From Heterohyrax brucei (Eukaryota; Chordata; Mammalia; Hyracoidea; Procaviidae): 64,000 nucleotides of DNA. A model generated the notes under the pieces. That model saw nothing but the letters and a program-made list of their open reading frames with translations, searched no databases and was not told the DNA's origin. The stretch is from the NCBI GenBank assembly GCA_028571685.1, contig CM053140.1, positions 63,246,201-63,310,200 on the forward strand, given 5' to 3'. The translations under genes were made by a program, and so were the position numbers. Of this stretch, positions 48,558 through 58,520 are shown piece by piece (the stretch's first letter is position 1; each line of letters opens with the position of its first letter).

Positions 48558-48666
48558 CCAGAGTAGAGCGGCACCATACAGTTTCCAAGGAGCTGTTGGT
48601 GGATTTTGAACCGCCGACCTTTTGGTTAGCAGCTGAGTACTGACCCACTGCTCCACCAGGTCTCCA
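48558..48666 (-). repeat. AfroSINE, antisense, truncated
   Basis: The half near the SINE head only: CACCATACAGTTTCCAAGG, TTTTGGTTAGCAGCTGAG and CCACTGCTCCACCAGG. Confidence 0.88.
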
Positions 48667-49769
48667 AAACGTTGAATTAGAGAACTTAAAAGTAGATTCT
48701 GGAGCAATCCTATACAGAAAAACTAGGGGTTGAGGGGATGGGAGTAGGAGAAAATGATTCCTGTCGGAAATAGTCACCCATCTCCTCAGACACTGGGGCT
48801 TCCCTCTTGCTCCCGTGAGGAAATTCCCTGTCTCCTACTCCAGAAAGTAAGCAGGGCCTGGGGATTCTCTGTTCTAACTCTTCTTTTAGGGGCAGATAAG
48901 GAAACCAAGCCTCAGACAGGTAACTTGCGTAAGGTGTTAGATGATTAACAAGGGCTGGTCTCCTGCCTCTTGGTCCAGCCTTCTTCCCTCAGACCTGCTG
49001 GGAAGTCCGGTCTTCTGGTCTCACAGAATTTGCCCATGTCCTGCCCTAGTTATGAGAGATGTTTATGGGTGAGTGAGTGAGGAGGACACCACATCCCAAG
49101 TCCTAGCTGTAGGTGTCTACTTTGCAACTGCAGTTGACATAAAAAAAGCAAATTTGGGGGTTTAGGGAGGCAATCAGAGGAAAGAGTTTAAGCCAGGAGT
49201 GTTGGTACCTCTTGTACCCTCATGCCTTTTAAGGTGTACTGCAACTTCAGGCACAGGTGAGACAAAGGTAGTAAACACGCATTAGCAGAGCTTCCTGAAA
49301 CCACTGACAGCTTTCTATGCTTGATGCCATCAGAGGACTTCTCCATCATTTGGCACTGGACGGCCCCATGGGCTGGGAAGTACCTTACTGAGGTTTGGCT
49401 TAGCGTCCTGTGTACTCGTCAGTTTCCCACTTTCCACTCAGCCTCTAAGACCTCTGGCTTTCCCTCTGCTCTTGGACCCCTCCAGAACAGTGTAACCTGG
49501 GTCACCCTCACCTGGAGTTTTCTGATCTCTTCTGCCTGTGGACAGTAATGTCTGGGATGCTCCATTTACTGGTTTTCTCATTGGTTAATGGCATCATTAC
49601 TCTCCCACCTTTCAGCCTGCTGTTAGGATCCTAATGATGTTCCTTTAACAGCTGAGAACAGCCACTGTGAACACTGAGCTGCAGAAAGCAGCTTCTGCAC
49701 TTCCTCTTCCCTCCTCACCCTGGAGAGCAACATAACTGCATTCCTTGGCCAGGGAAAGCACCCAAGTCC

Positions 49770-52152
49770 ATGCAAAGGGGAAAACCCTTTATTTTAAAAC
49801 CTGAGCACCAGCCTGCATACCTATGCAGTGAGGCAGCCCAAGCTTGGTTTCGGGGGTCCTCCAGCAAGAGGACGATGGAGCAGCTATTTTCTCCTCCTAC
49901 ACGTGCACCCCATCTGCTAGAGATTTCCCTTCCAACTCTAGCTTGGCTGGCAGGCGTGTCCCTCTGACGCTGCAGGCCAAAATGAAGAGAGAGAACTGGT
50001 TCCCTCCTCCACACATCCCAACTTGCTGCCAATTGCCAGAAAAAGAGGGCAACATTTGGGCATTTACCAGAAGACAAGGATGTGCCTTTTCATTTGTCTT
50101 TTTATTTTACATTTAAAAAGTGGTTATTGCTCTAACTGGATCAGAGGTAAAGACCTCTTCCCTAAGGAGCCTTGGCCTTACAGCCCCATTCAGCAGGGAT
50201 GGAAGTCACAAGACAATGGAGTGGAGCCTCATGCCCTCCCATGAGGAAGCCCTTAAGATTGCTGACATCTGTCCTCTGCCCTGTTTCTCCTCCCTCCCTG
50301 TGCTCCGACACTCAGGCACAGCAGAGTGGTGGCTGACCCAGCCATGAGAGCTCTTGGAGACCGGAAGGAAGGGGTGGTCATCAGTGATGGCTTTCAGCTC
50401 TCTCTGGCTTGGGGGCCAGTGCTCTCACCATTCAGTTCAACAGACATTTACTGAGCGCCTACTATGTGCCAGGTTTGTGCTAGGCGCAGCCCTCCCACAC
50501 TCCATCCCCCATCCTCATCCACCAGTGGAAGATGCAGAGGTCCATCTCTTCCCATACAGGCATGCAGCAACCGGAACTTGTCAGTCCTGGGGAAGCATCT
50601 GCCTTCCCTTCTCAAGCACCATGTTTTTTTAACCAGAAAGGGGCAGTGGGGAGAGGGAGACACCTGCCGTCTCATACTACACAGGCTCTAAGGAGGGACA
50701 TGAGGACCCTGGGTAGCTGTCACGGAACCCTGGATGAGATGGCAAGATATGAGACCCCAGAGGCCAAAGGTGATTGCCAGGGCTGTTGTGCCTGTCTGTG
50801 GTGAATGGCTCAGGCCTGTCTTCCAGCAGCTTCCATTCCAGGATGGGTGGCTTCACAGCCCCAGGATGCTGGAGGTGGGCATATCTTTTCAGTTGTCCAT
50901 GTTTGCACTGCAGAATCTCTGAAAAGACGTTTCCTAAAAAAATGGGCCTACTTCTTAAGCCCCCAGCCTGATGATTTTACAGTCAAAGTAAGGGCCCAAG
51001 AAGACAGAAAATACAAGCAGCCTGCTCAGTTCTTGGCTGAACCCCTCTGCCCTGTGAGTTGGAGCCTCTGATTTTGTTTTCAAAGAGACATAACATCTTA
51101 CACTTGAAAGCGTCGCACCACAAGTCCTTGATGGCTGGATCCAGAAAATGCTTCATGGCAGCCCTGACCTTCCAAGGCAGGCAGCCCCACAGCTTCCATG
51201 ATGTTCCTTGGTCTGAAAGATACAGCTTGAGTCATTAGTCAGGCGCTTGTCATCTCCCAGGAGCTTGGTGCATTGTCTCAAAGAGGAAGCCAGACCAGGA
51301 GCGGCAGGGTGGCAAAAGCTGTGTTTCGTGCCACTTTGCCTCTTCGAGAATGGGGCCAGGCCTTTAGTTTTGTGGCTTGTTTATTTTTTGCAGAATTTGG
51401 GTTTTTAGTTCAGCCTCCTTTACTAGAGTAGGCCAGGGGAAGAGGGAGGACTGTGCAGCTGGCTCTGCCTCCTCCCTGGGCTGCGGTCCTCCCTCTCCCT
51501 GGGCCCCTGGACCTGGGGACCAGCAGAGAAGAAAAATGAAATTCTTCTCCCTGCAGACAGCCAGTCACGCCTGGATGATGTTCACCGAGGACTTGTTTGG
51601 AAACTGAGAGGGAAAAAAATGAGAGAAGCAGCCAGGGCTAATTGAATAGACTTCTTGTGAGGCTGGGAACAGGGAGAGGACAGAAGAAAGAAGAGAGCAG
51701 CAGGGCTGCGGTGGAGGGCCAAGCTCTTGTCCCTCATGGAAGAAAAGAGTAGCCCTGCCTGGATGTCATGTCTGCTTTCTCACACCCAGCCTTTGGCCTC
51801 ACTCAGCTCCTTGGCTAAGACTGGGTTCTGGGCCACGGCCCCTGGCCCCCAGTTGGCCCCCAGCATAGCCATCCCCCTGGCTGGTTCTCCATCCTGCAGA
51901 TCTGCCTCTGAGCACAGCCTCAACCACTGACATTGTTGAGGTGCTTCTGGAGATGGGGACTAATGAGAGGCTTCAGGAAAATGCCAGAAAGAGAGAAGTC
52001 AGAGGACAGTAAGCCAGAGGGTGCATGGAGACGGAGGGAGGAGGAGATGCAGAGAGGGCCAGATGCTTGTTGAATAACCATCGGCAGACCATGAGATCGT
52101 CTCACATCCTCTACTGTCTTCTGAGCTGCTCAGAGCAAGTACTGAAAGCTTT
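49770..52152 (-). other. FNDC5: FNDC5 3' UTR (probable extent)
   Basis: Minus-strand sequence from the stop to a likely poly(A) signal at 49788-49793, about 2.4 kb. Alternatives at 50101-50106 and 51380-51385 would shorten it. An L2 relic (antisense, 50437-50500, TTACTGAGCGCCTACTATGTGCC) lies in it. Open frames on both strands here are not supported. Confidence 0.6.
49788..49793 (-). terminator. FNDC5: FNDC5 distal poly(A) signal
   Basis: Plus-strand TTTATT is AATAAA on the minus strand, followed by GGGTTTTCCCCTTTGCATGG and a GU-rich TTGGGTGCTTT. It is the best of three candidates. Confidence 0.55.
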
Positions 52153-52158
52153 TCATAT
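52153..52158 (-). CDS. FNDC5: FNDC5 coding part of exon 6 (Ile-stop)
   Basis: After CTTCTGTAAAACAG the minus strand reads ATA TGA, which completes the conserved C-terminus RSKI. Intron 5 is then 338 bp (52159-52496). Placement rests on the acceptor, the phase 0 junction and the expected final Ile. Confidence 0.75.
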   Translation of the reverse strand: M

Positions 52159-55100
52159 CTGTTTTACAGAAGAGGAAAGTACAAAGAGGTAAAGCAATGG
52201 CCCAAGGTAACAAAGCACAGCAGGAACAGAAGGAAACCCTGGGCCCCCTACCCCTGCTCTCCCACACCAGCTAAGATTTCTGCCCTCTCTACTTGCTGTC
52301 TTTTTTTAAATCATTTTGAGTACCCTGCAAAGGGAAAGGATCCAAAATCAATTTTCAGTGTCCCCTGTGTCATACAGGCAGAGGTCAAGCTTGGTTCTGT
52401 CCAGCTGCAGCAATGCCAGGCCCTGAGCTGACCCCTTCTACAGTCCAGGGATGACCAGTGCATAAGCCGTGGGCTGCCCACCCTTGCTGTCCTCACCTTG
52501 CTGCGGAGAAGACCCCCGCCCTGGTGCTCTGGCGTGCTGGTTTCAGATGCACTCTTGGTTTTTTCCTTGCTATTATTAGGTTCATTGTCCTTGATGATGT
52601 CATACTGGCGGCAGAAGAGGGCAATGACACCTGGGGGCACAGGAGAAGCAGTCAGAGGGCAGAGCTGAGGCCTTGTCGAGACTGTCATTTCCCACCAGCA
52701 TCAGCTGGGCACCCACTAGGTACAAGGCTCCAGGCGCTCTCACCTGTACTCCTGTGACAGTCTGGCTCTGGGGTCCTCCTGTCTCCTTTATCAGCCTCAC
52801 CTTCACTGTAGCTGGCCTGATCTCCCCACAACATGCTGTTCTTGTCTCCTCCCTCCCTTCTAACAAATCTCTCAGGGTTCCCCTTTGCTTCAGGGGAAAA
52901 TAGCAACAATAAAAACATTTGCTGAGCACCTGCCAGGCCCCGTGCTATGCACTGGCACAGTTGGTCTCAGTCCCACAACACCCCTGTGAGGGCACCTGGG
53001 TGTTGTCACCCCAGCTACCAGCAGGGATACTGATGCAGTTTGCATAGTTTTCTCAAGGTCACACAGTTTTGGAGCTGGCATCTGACCTCCAGGGCCTGTG
53101 CCCCTGCTAAGTTTTTATGTTTATCAAACTGCTAACGTACCTGATATATTTCGGAAGATCAGGTAGTATTAAGATAACTCTAACTCTTCTGTGTTCCTCC
53201 CATTTTTACCTTCATTCCTGTAAATACTTAGATTGCTAGTCCTTAATTTATCAATTTAGACATCATCTGTTGACTTCCCATCATGGCAGATAAGGCATTC
53301 TAACAATTCCCGCTACTTCCCCTTCCGATTATCCAATAGTATTAGATCATCACTTGGGGTTAATTCACTGTTTATATGGTGAGGATTATATAAATACTGG
53401 TTGTGCCAAGTCTAATGATACACCATAAGCGAACCTCCTCTCTGGTACAGTCCTTTGTTTTTCCTCCCATTTCCAAGTGCCTGTTTTTCTGTGTCTAAGG
53501 AAGAATTGTTTCCCAGTGCTTCTACAGTGGAGCCTGGCCTCTCAACCACTGTGTTCGTAAAGATTTAGCCTGGTTTTCAAGTCCCTCAAAACTGATCCCA
53601 GCCTACTTCACAGCCCACCTCCCAGCGCTCCCCACTTTCCTAGGTTGCAGCTGCACTGAACCAGACAGTGCTTAGTCTGTTTGCTGAGCGCACCATGCCT
53701 AGAATGGTATTCTGCTTTTGGTTGCCTGGTGAACCCTTCTCCATCCTTGCAAAGCTCATTTCCCACATTACTTGCTGCTCTCTCTCTGTTTTTCCTGATC
53801 CCCACCCCTAACCCCAAATAGATCGCTGCTGCTCTGCTCCCATACATGAGTTCATTATAGTACTCATCACACTGAAGTCTAGTTAAGTATGGGCCTGGCT
53901 TCCCCTAGCCTGAGTTCCTGCAAGCACAGGCCTCTTCTTAGGTCATGATTGTAGCCCCACAAGTGAACGAAGCAGGTGCCTGGTAAAGGCTTGTTGAGTA
54001 CAAAGATGAATGAAACTTGATCTTTATCCTCAGGGAGCTCATAGGCCAGTAGGAAAAGACAGAAACAGTCCAACTGCGTTACATAAGAAGCACTAAAGAG
54101 AAGACAGGCGGTGTGGTAGGAGCACAGGGCAGGACGGCCATTCTAATGGAGGGATTTGGGAGGGTTGCACGGAGCCCTTCTCATCAGAGATGGGTAGTGT
54201 AGGAGGGTGTCCCCAGCCTAAGGTCAGGCAATGACTTGCCCCTGAGCTGTTCAGGCCCAAAGACCCTCCAGGCACAGCAACGCAAAAGAGGAAGGAGAGG
54301 CTGCAGCCTTGGCCAGAAGCTAAAGGGATTGAAGATACATCCCCTCCCAGGAGCTGAGACTACTTCTGAGAGAAGGGAAACACAGCTACTCACAGAATCC
54401 TACAAGGCAGCTTTTTGGGGGGGGGGCGGGGCATGAGTGAAAGAAGGGATCAGGTTTGGTCCTCAAAGCTGTCCCAGGTAGGACTTACAGACTTCCTATC
54501 TCTTCTCAGAAATTTCTAGGCACCTTGACCTTGGTTTCTCTAAGAGAAGGGTTGGGGCCCTCCACTTCACAGTCTGGAGGCCCAGACTCACCGGCCCACA
54601 TGAACAAGACCACCACGATGATGAGCACCTCGCCCGTCCGCAGCTGTTGGTTTCTCCCCATTTCCTTCATGGTCACCTCATCTGTGGGGACAGAGGCATT
54701 AGGTCCTTGGTTCCTTCCCTCTCCCAGCAACTCCAAGGCCAAGCCTGAGCCCTTTTTAGATTATGGTGTGTATCTCTATGTGCCTGCACATCTAATGTCC
54801 AGAGATGCAAGAACACACTGAACGCTTGGGATGGCTGTGATAAGACTTAAATCAAAGCTGTGAGTTTATACACCCATTACCCTGGGAGACTACAGTGAAC
54901 CTCTTGGCTTACGGGTTTCGGGTGGACACCTGGGCTTTCTTCAAGTCCCACACTGCTCTGGCCCTCAACACCCTCATCTCACCTCCTCCCTGCCTAACAA
55001 TGCTGGGACCTGCCTTTGTTCTTGGAGGCCATCTTCTCAGCCTCGCGTGGGGTCTTGAAGAGCACTGGCTCGCTGGCTGGGCTCTGGCCCTGGATGGAGA

Positions 55101-57540
55101 TGGCCTGCACGTGCACGATGTACTCGGTGTCCTCCTCCAGGTCCCAGAGGGCACAGGAGCGGGTGGTGGTGTTCACCTCCTGGATGAAGCGCAGCATCCG
55201 CACGTCTTTTTTCTGCAAATGCAAAGCCAGGCCCCCAGTTTACAGCACCCCATCACCAGCCAGTGCTCTGCCCACCCCTCCAGGAGTCAGAGCAGACTCC
55301 GGCTACCACACTAAATCCTTGATGTGTCAAGTCCTAACCAGCCTGTCATCTCATCTCCATTCAACAGAGAAAGAAACTCCCTGCAGGTTAGGGAAATTGT
55401 CCAAGGGATACATACACATCTACTAAGAAGTAGAGCTAGGTCCTAAACACAGGTTTGTCTGTCTGTCCAAGATCAAAACTGTTCTCAATTCCTACATTCT
55501 GAACGAAAGCTCCTGAACCCTCCATTACCAATTCCCTTCTGGGGCCCCAATTTCAAGCCATGTGGCAACTTTCTGCTCTTTTCTCTTGTTCCTCACTCGT
55601 TTTTCCTTTCTGTTTCTACCTTGATGTGTTCTTCCCTCCCAGACACCTTGAGCATTACCTGCTGAGAGATGGCAAATCCGATGACAACCTCATCCTCCAG
55701 GACATCCCAGCTCACCACCGCCGAATTGGCCTTGAGGTGCCTTACAGTGACATTCACTGGTGCCGAGGGGCTTTCTGGGGGGCGGGGAGCACCTGAGCCT
55801 GAGCCTGTGCTGTGACAAGGCCCAGGCCCACTGCCTCATGAGGCCAGTTGGACAAAAGGAAACCCGGGGAAAGCCATGTAGTGGGGGAAGGAAGAAACAG
55901 GGCTTCACATGGGGTCTGGGATGTGGATATGGGTCTCAGGTCCTTAGTGGGTTCAAGAGCGAAGCCTGAGTCCCCAGTTTCCTGTCACCTAGCAGAAGAC
56001 CCTACCAGGGGTCTGAGGATAAAATCGATGGGCCTGGGTTTAGGCCTGGGCCAGATAATGACAGGGCAGTACGAGATGAGGGAACAGGTATAGGAGAGGC
56101 ATGGGTGATTGGGGGCACAGGAACTAAAGGTTAGTCTGATGAAAAGCAGTCAAAAGGGCTCCCAGTCCAGTGTTCTTTCTATAAAACTACACTGTCAAGT
56201 AAGTGACCTTGAGGGAAGGAGAAGGACCCAGAGGAAGGGAAGAGGCAGGTTGGGGTGAGCCCCAGGGTGGGAGTCAAGAGCAATAGAGGAGGCCCCTGGA
56301 GTATGGCGATCCAGTCAGAATGAAGCTTGGGGAAGGATCTGTGTGAGCCTCTTGTCCAGATTCCACTAGCCCCAAGAGGTGGAGCTGGATGAGGAGGAGG
56401 CAGGGGAATATGCGGTCACTCTGAGCAGGGCCCCTCACTGGAGTCAAGAGGACAGGGTAGAACCTTCTGGATGGAGAAAGGATGAATAGAGAAGGATCAG
56501 GACAGAGAGGAGTCAGAAGCAGAGTGATGGGTTAGGGTCAGGAAGGAAGACTCCTAGGAGAGGGGCAGGGGAGTGTCACGAGCCTCTGTATCTCCCAAGG
56601 GGCAGGTGCTGCAAGCGGAAGGCCTAGGCCTGAACAGCAGCCCGTCACCCCACAGTGAGTGGATCTGAGGCCCGAGGTGCTGGGCCTGGGGACGACAGAG
56701 TCAGACGTATAGAGGATAGAGACAGACGGACACAGGTGGAGGGAGACAAAGAACCCCAGAAGACACAGGTGGAGTGTCAGACAGAAGGAAGCAGAGCGCT
56801 GAGCCATGGAGAGACTGGTAGAGAAGAGATGAGTGAGGCAGCAGCCAGGAGGGAGAGGCTGGGCCCAGGGAGAGCTGGGGGAGGGGAGGGCCAGGCTCAT
56901 GGGGCAGGCCAGACACTAACTGTGCCCACCCAGTACCCACCAGGGGAGCCAGTCCCCATTCCCCTCACACATGCTCACGCACCCTGGAATCTCAGCCCGC
57001 TCCAGCTCTATCCTGCAGAGTTGGCCTGCAGAGCTCTGAGAGGTCTTTGGGGACAGGGGAGACAGGCCTAGGGTGGTGGTTGGGGGAAGTGTCCTCAGCT
57101 GCTCCCTGGACCAGAGAAGGGAGCGAGCAGATCTTAGGCAAAAGCCTAGGGCCAGGGGGATGGGATTAGGTGTTTAGGGACCACAGACCCTAGCAAACCT
57201 AGGCCTGAGATGATGAGAACAGGCTTGGAGGTTGAAGGACAGGACTAGGGTCAAGAAGGTGGATAACATGCTGAGAGTTTGGGTTAGCAAACAGTGAGTG
57301 GGGTGAGATAGGGTCCCCAGGGAAGCAGGGAAGGGAACTGCAGACTCTAGATGGCCGAGGCCAGAGAGGAGCCCGTCCTGCGCCCCACCCGCCCGAGATG
57401 CCGGGTGCTTGGCCCGCCCACAGCCCCTGCTCCCGGGCCCCCTTACCCGCCTGCACCAGCGTGAAGCAGACGCAGCCCAGCCACAGGCGAAGCGCGGCGC
57501 GGGCGCAGGGCGGCCAGGCGCACGGCATCCCCGGGCGCAT
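52153..57540 (-). CDS. FNDC5: FNDC5, irisin precursor (six coding exons)
   Basis: FNDC5 is a type I membrane protein whose cleaved ectodomain, irisin, circulates as a muscle- and brain-derived hormone; known work links its expression to PGC-1alpha and exercise. Joined exons are 57540-57447, 55774-55659, 55212-55014, 54681-54592, 52630-52497 and 52158-52153, coding for 212 residues, the length known in mammals. Layout: signal peptide 1-31 (leucine-rich core LRLWLGCVCF), one fibronectin III domain about 33-124 (SAPVNVTVRHLKAN ... EPVLFKTP), stalk, transmembrane helix about 153-173 (EVLIIVVVLFMWAG), and a cytoplasmic tail ending in LLRSKI. Asn39 (NVT) and Asn84 (NTT) are glycosylation sequons. 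The start was chosen as the ATG directly before PGMPCAW. Intron 3 begins with GC instead of GT; the other four introns are GT-AG. Confidence 0.95.
52159..52240 (-). repeat. MIR-like sequence at the FNDC5 exon 6 acceptor
   Basis: Minus strand ACCTTGGGCCATTGCTTTACC, CTCTTTGTAC, TTTCCTCTTCTGTAAAACAG follows the MIR core pattern (ACCTTGGGCAAGTTACTTAACC ... TTTCCTCATCTGTAAAATGG). The pyrimidine tract and AG of the exon 6 acceptor lie within this match. Confidence 0.72.
52497..52630 (-). CDS. FNDC5: FNDC5 coding exon 5
   Basis: 134 nt for residues 167-211: GVIALFCRQYDIIKDN, then EPNNSKEKTKSASETSTPEH and QGGGLLRSK. Acceptor CCCCCAG, donor GTGAGG in phase 0. Ser at the fourth position of the NNS motif replaces the Asn that I recall in human and mouse. 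Confidence 0.95.
52915..53110 (-). repeat. MIR SINE, antisense
   Basis: TTTGCTGAGCACCTGCCAGG, TTCTCAAGGTCACACAG and GCTGGCATCTGACC pattern of a reversed MIR. Confidence 0.75.
53570..53995 (+). repeat. L2 LINE relic, sense
   Basis: CCTGGTTTTCAAGTCCCTC, AACTGATCCCAGCCTACTTC and GTGCCTGGTAAAGGCTTGTTG are L2 3' end phrases. Confidence 0.7.
54592..54681 (-). CDS. FNDC5: FNDC5 coding exon 4
   Basis: 90 nt for the stalk and most of the transmembrane helix (DEVTMKEMGRNQQLRTGEVL then IIVVVLFMWA). Acceptor CCCCACAG, donor GTGAGT. Confidence 0.95.
55008..55020 (-). other. FNDC5: Tandem GC/GT donor of FNDC5 exon 3
   Basis: Minus strand AACAAAG|GCAG|GTCCCA. The first site (GC after 55014) keeps the frame; the second (GT after 55010) lengthens the exon by GCAG and gives Gly-Arg-stop after Lys136. 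The layout is a GYNNGY tandem donor. Confidence 0.85.
55014..55212 (-). CDS. FNDC5: FNDC5 coding exon 3
   Basis: 199 nt for residues 71-136: KKDVRMLRFIQEVNTTTRSC, WDLEEDTEYIVHVQA, PREAEKMASKNK. This is the second half of the fibronectin III domain and start of the stalk. Acceptor TTTGCAG. After codon 136 plus G (55014) the sequence reads GCAGGTCC, so the frame-keeping donor is GC. Confidence 0.95.
55659..55774 (-). CDS. FNDC5: FNDC5 coding exon 2
   Basis: 116 nt for residues 32-70, first half of the fibronectin III domain: SPSAPVNVTVRHLKAN, VSWDVLEDE, GFAISQQ. Acceptor CCCCCCAG, donor GTAATG. Residue 32, the first after the signal peptide, reads Glu (G|AA) where the human and mouse irisin N-terminus is Asp. 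Confidence 0.95.
55775..57446 (-). other. FNDC5: FNDC5 intron 1
   Basis: 1.67-kb GT-AG intron. It is purine-rich on the plus strand at about 56200-56900 (GGAGGAGG, AGAGACAGACGG runs) with no repeat that I recognise. Open frames inside it (e.g. 56655-57071) overlap antisense and carry no family motif. Confidence 0.8.
57447..57540 (-). CDS. FNDC5: FNDC5 coding exon 1
   Basis: Encodes residues 1-31 (signal peptide, from MRPGMPCAW to CFTLVQA) plus the first base of codon 32. The ATG at 57540-57538 has GCCGCC before it, a strong Kozak context. Donor GTAAGG follows 57447. Lies within the CpG island. Confidence 0.93.
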
Positions 57541-57675
57541 GGCGGCTTCTCCGGCCGGCCGGCCCGGGGCGGCGCAGGGGGACACGGCTCCGGCGCCCGG
57601 TGACCGCTCGCGCTCGCGCTCCGGCCCACGGCCCGGCCGGCCCGGCCGCCCCGCGCCGCCCCGCGCCGCCTGCAT
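57541..57675 (-). other. FNDC5: In-frame upstream ATG extension of FNDC5
   Basis: From an ATG at 57675-57673 the frame stays open for 45 codons into the normal start. The encoded stretch is Arg/Gly/Pro/Ala-rich and would precede the signal peptide. It may simply be open 5' UTR. Confidence 0.5.
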
Positions 57676-57860
57676 GTCGGCTCTGAGGACAGCGACTCCC
57701 GCGCGGCGGCGGCGGTGGTGGTGGCGGTCGCGTCCACGTCGGGCGCCTGGGGGGCGGGGCGCCCCTGCTGCGGGGAGAGGCGCAGGGGCGGGGTGAGGGG
57801 CGAAGGGCGCCCCGGCTCCTGCCCCTACAGTCCGCGGTCAGAGCCCGAAAGGGATTTGTG

Positions 57861-58309
57861 GACTGGCGGCTCCCACCCTGTCGCCTGCGCAGGAGGCCAA
57901 CCGAGCTTCTTTGAGCCCCCACCGTGGTCAGTCCCAACCTCCCAACCCGTCTGTCGTCTCCCGGTCTGCGATCCCCCTACACAGAGCCCTGACCTGGCCC
58001 TGCATCTCCGCCTCCTCCCAGATGAGAGGGCATCGCCCATTTATGCCTACACTCCAGCCCAGAGCTGACCTGTTCTCCCTCCGCCTGGGGGCCCCCACTC
58101 CTCTCTATCCCAGACCTGAGGCCTCGCTGGCTGGAGCAGGAGTAAGCAGAAAGTCTACCACAACAGGGTAAGGGGACTGTCTCGTGCTCTATAGGTGCTC
58201 AATCCCTGTTTGCCACAGGGCTGAGATGTGGATGCCCTGACTCACTGGAGAGTCTGGTTCACTGACTTGGGGCCAGTCCTTTCACGTCTCCTTTTTCATC
58301 CGTAATGAG
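57861..58309. other. Upstream flank of FNDC5, nothing recognised
   Basis: GC-rich and pyrimidine-rich DNA beyond the CpG island. Open frames (57715-58068, 57825-58040) are composition-driven. Confidence 0.6.
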
Positions 58310-58520
58310 AGTAATAGCGAGCATCCACTAGATGCCAGATACTGTGTAAGGACTTTTCTCGCGTTATAGCACTTAATTCTCACTGCGGCCCTGGAGGGTC
58401 ACGCTGAACAGTGCATTTGCACAGGAAGAGGTTGCAGCTTGGGGGGGTGACTTGGCTTTTCTAAGGACCCATGGCGGAGCCAGGGTTTGAACTCAGGCAG
58501 TCTGACTCCCAACCCTGTCG
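58310..58520 (-). repeat. MIR SINE, antisense
   Basis: CATCCACTAGATGCCAGATAC, CACTTAATTCTCACTGCGGC and GGCGGAGCCAGGGTTTGAAC followed by TCAGGCAGTCTGACTCCC are the reversed MIR pattern. Confidence 0.85.

Larger units (their letters stand above)
46776..49769. other. Intergenic space between convergent S100PBP and FNDC5
   Basis: Holds two antisense AfroSINEs (47408-47558 and 48558-48666) and no recognised gene. Open frames here overlap in several frames and have no family resemblance. A MIR-like phrase (GATAAGGAAACCAAGCCTCAGACAGG) occurs near 48895. Confidence 0.65.
52631..54591 (-). other. FNDC5: FNDC5 intron 4
   Basis: 1.96-kb intron with an antisense MIR (about 52915-53110), unclassified AT-rich DNA (53110-53500) and an L2 (about 53570-53990, sense). 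A run of ten or more G lies at about 54417-54430. Confidence 0.75.
57380..57860 (-). promoter_or_regulatory. FNDC5: FNDC5 CpG-island promoter
   Basis: Very GC-rich with dense CpG. GC boxes GGGGCGGGGC at 57751-57760 and GGGGCGGGG at about 57785-57793 lie upstream of the start codon; no TATA box is visible. A GCGGCGGCGGTGGTGGTGG tract lies at about 57704-57725. Transcription start is probably near 57.7 kb. Confidence 0.8.

Noticed and set aside
52311..52496. Read-through of FNDC5 exon 5 into KVRTARVGSPRL
   Set aside because: A good donor (GTGAGG) follows RSK and the expected Ile-stop exon exists downstream; read-through would replace the conserved end.
54417..54430. Long G run as a G-quadruplex regulator of FNDC5
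   Set aside because: A single homopolymer-like run (G10-12 then CGGGG) in the middle of intron 4; by itself it does not support a specific regulatory claim.
57174..57937. Long overlapping minus-strand open frames rich in Arg, Pro and Ala at the CpG island
   Set aside because: They come from GC-rich composition and overlap the real FNDC5 exon 1 frame; apart from that frame none has a recognisable domain or splice logic.
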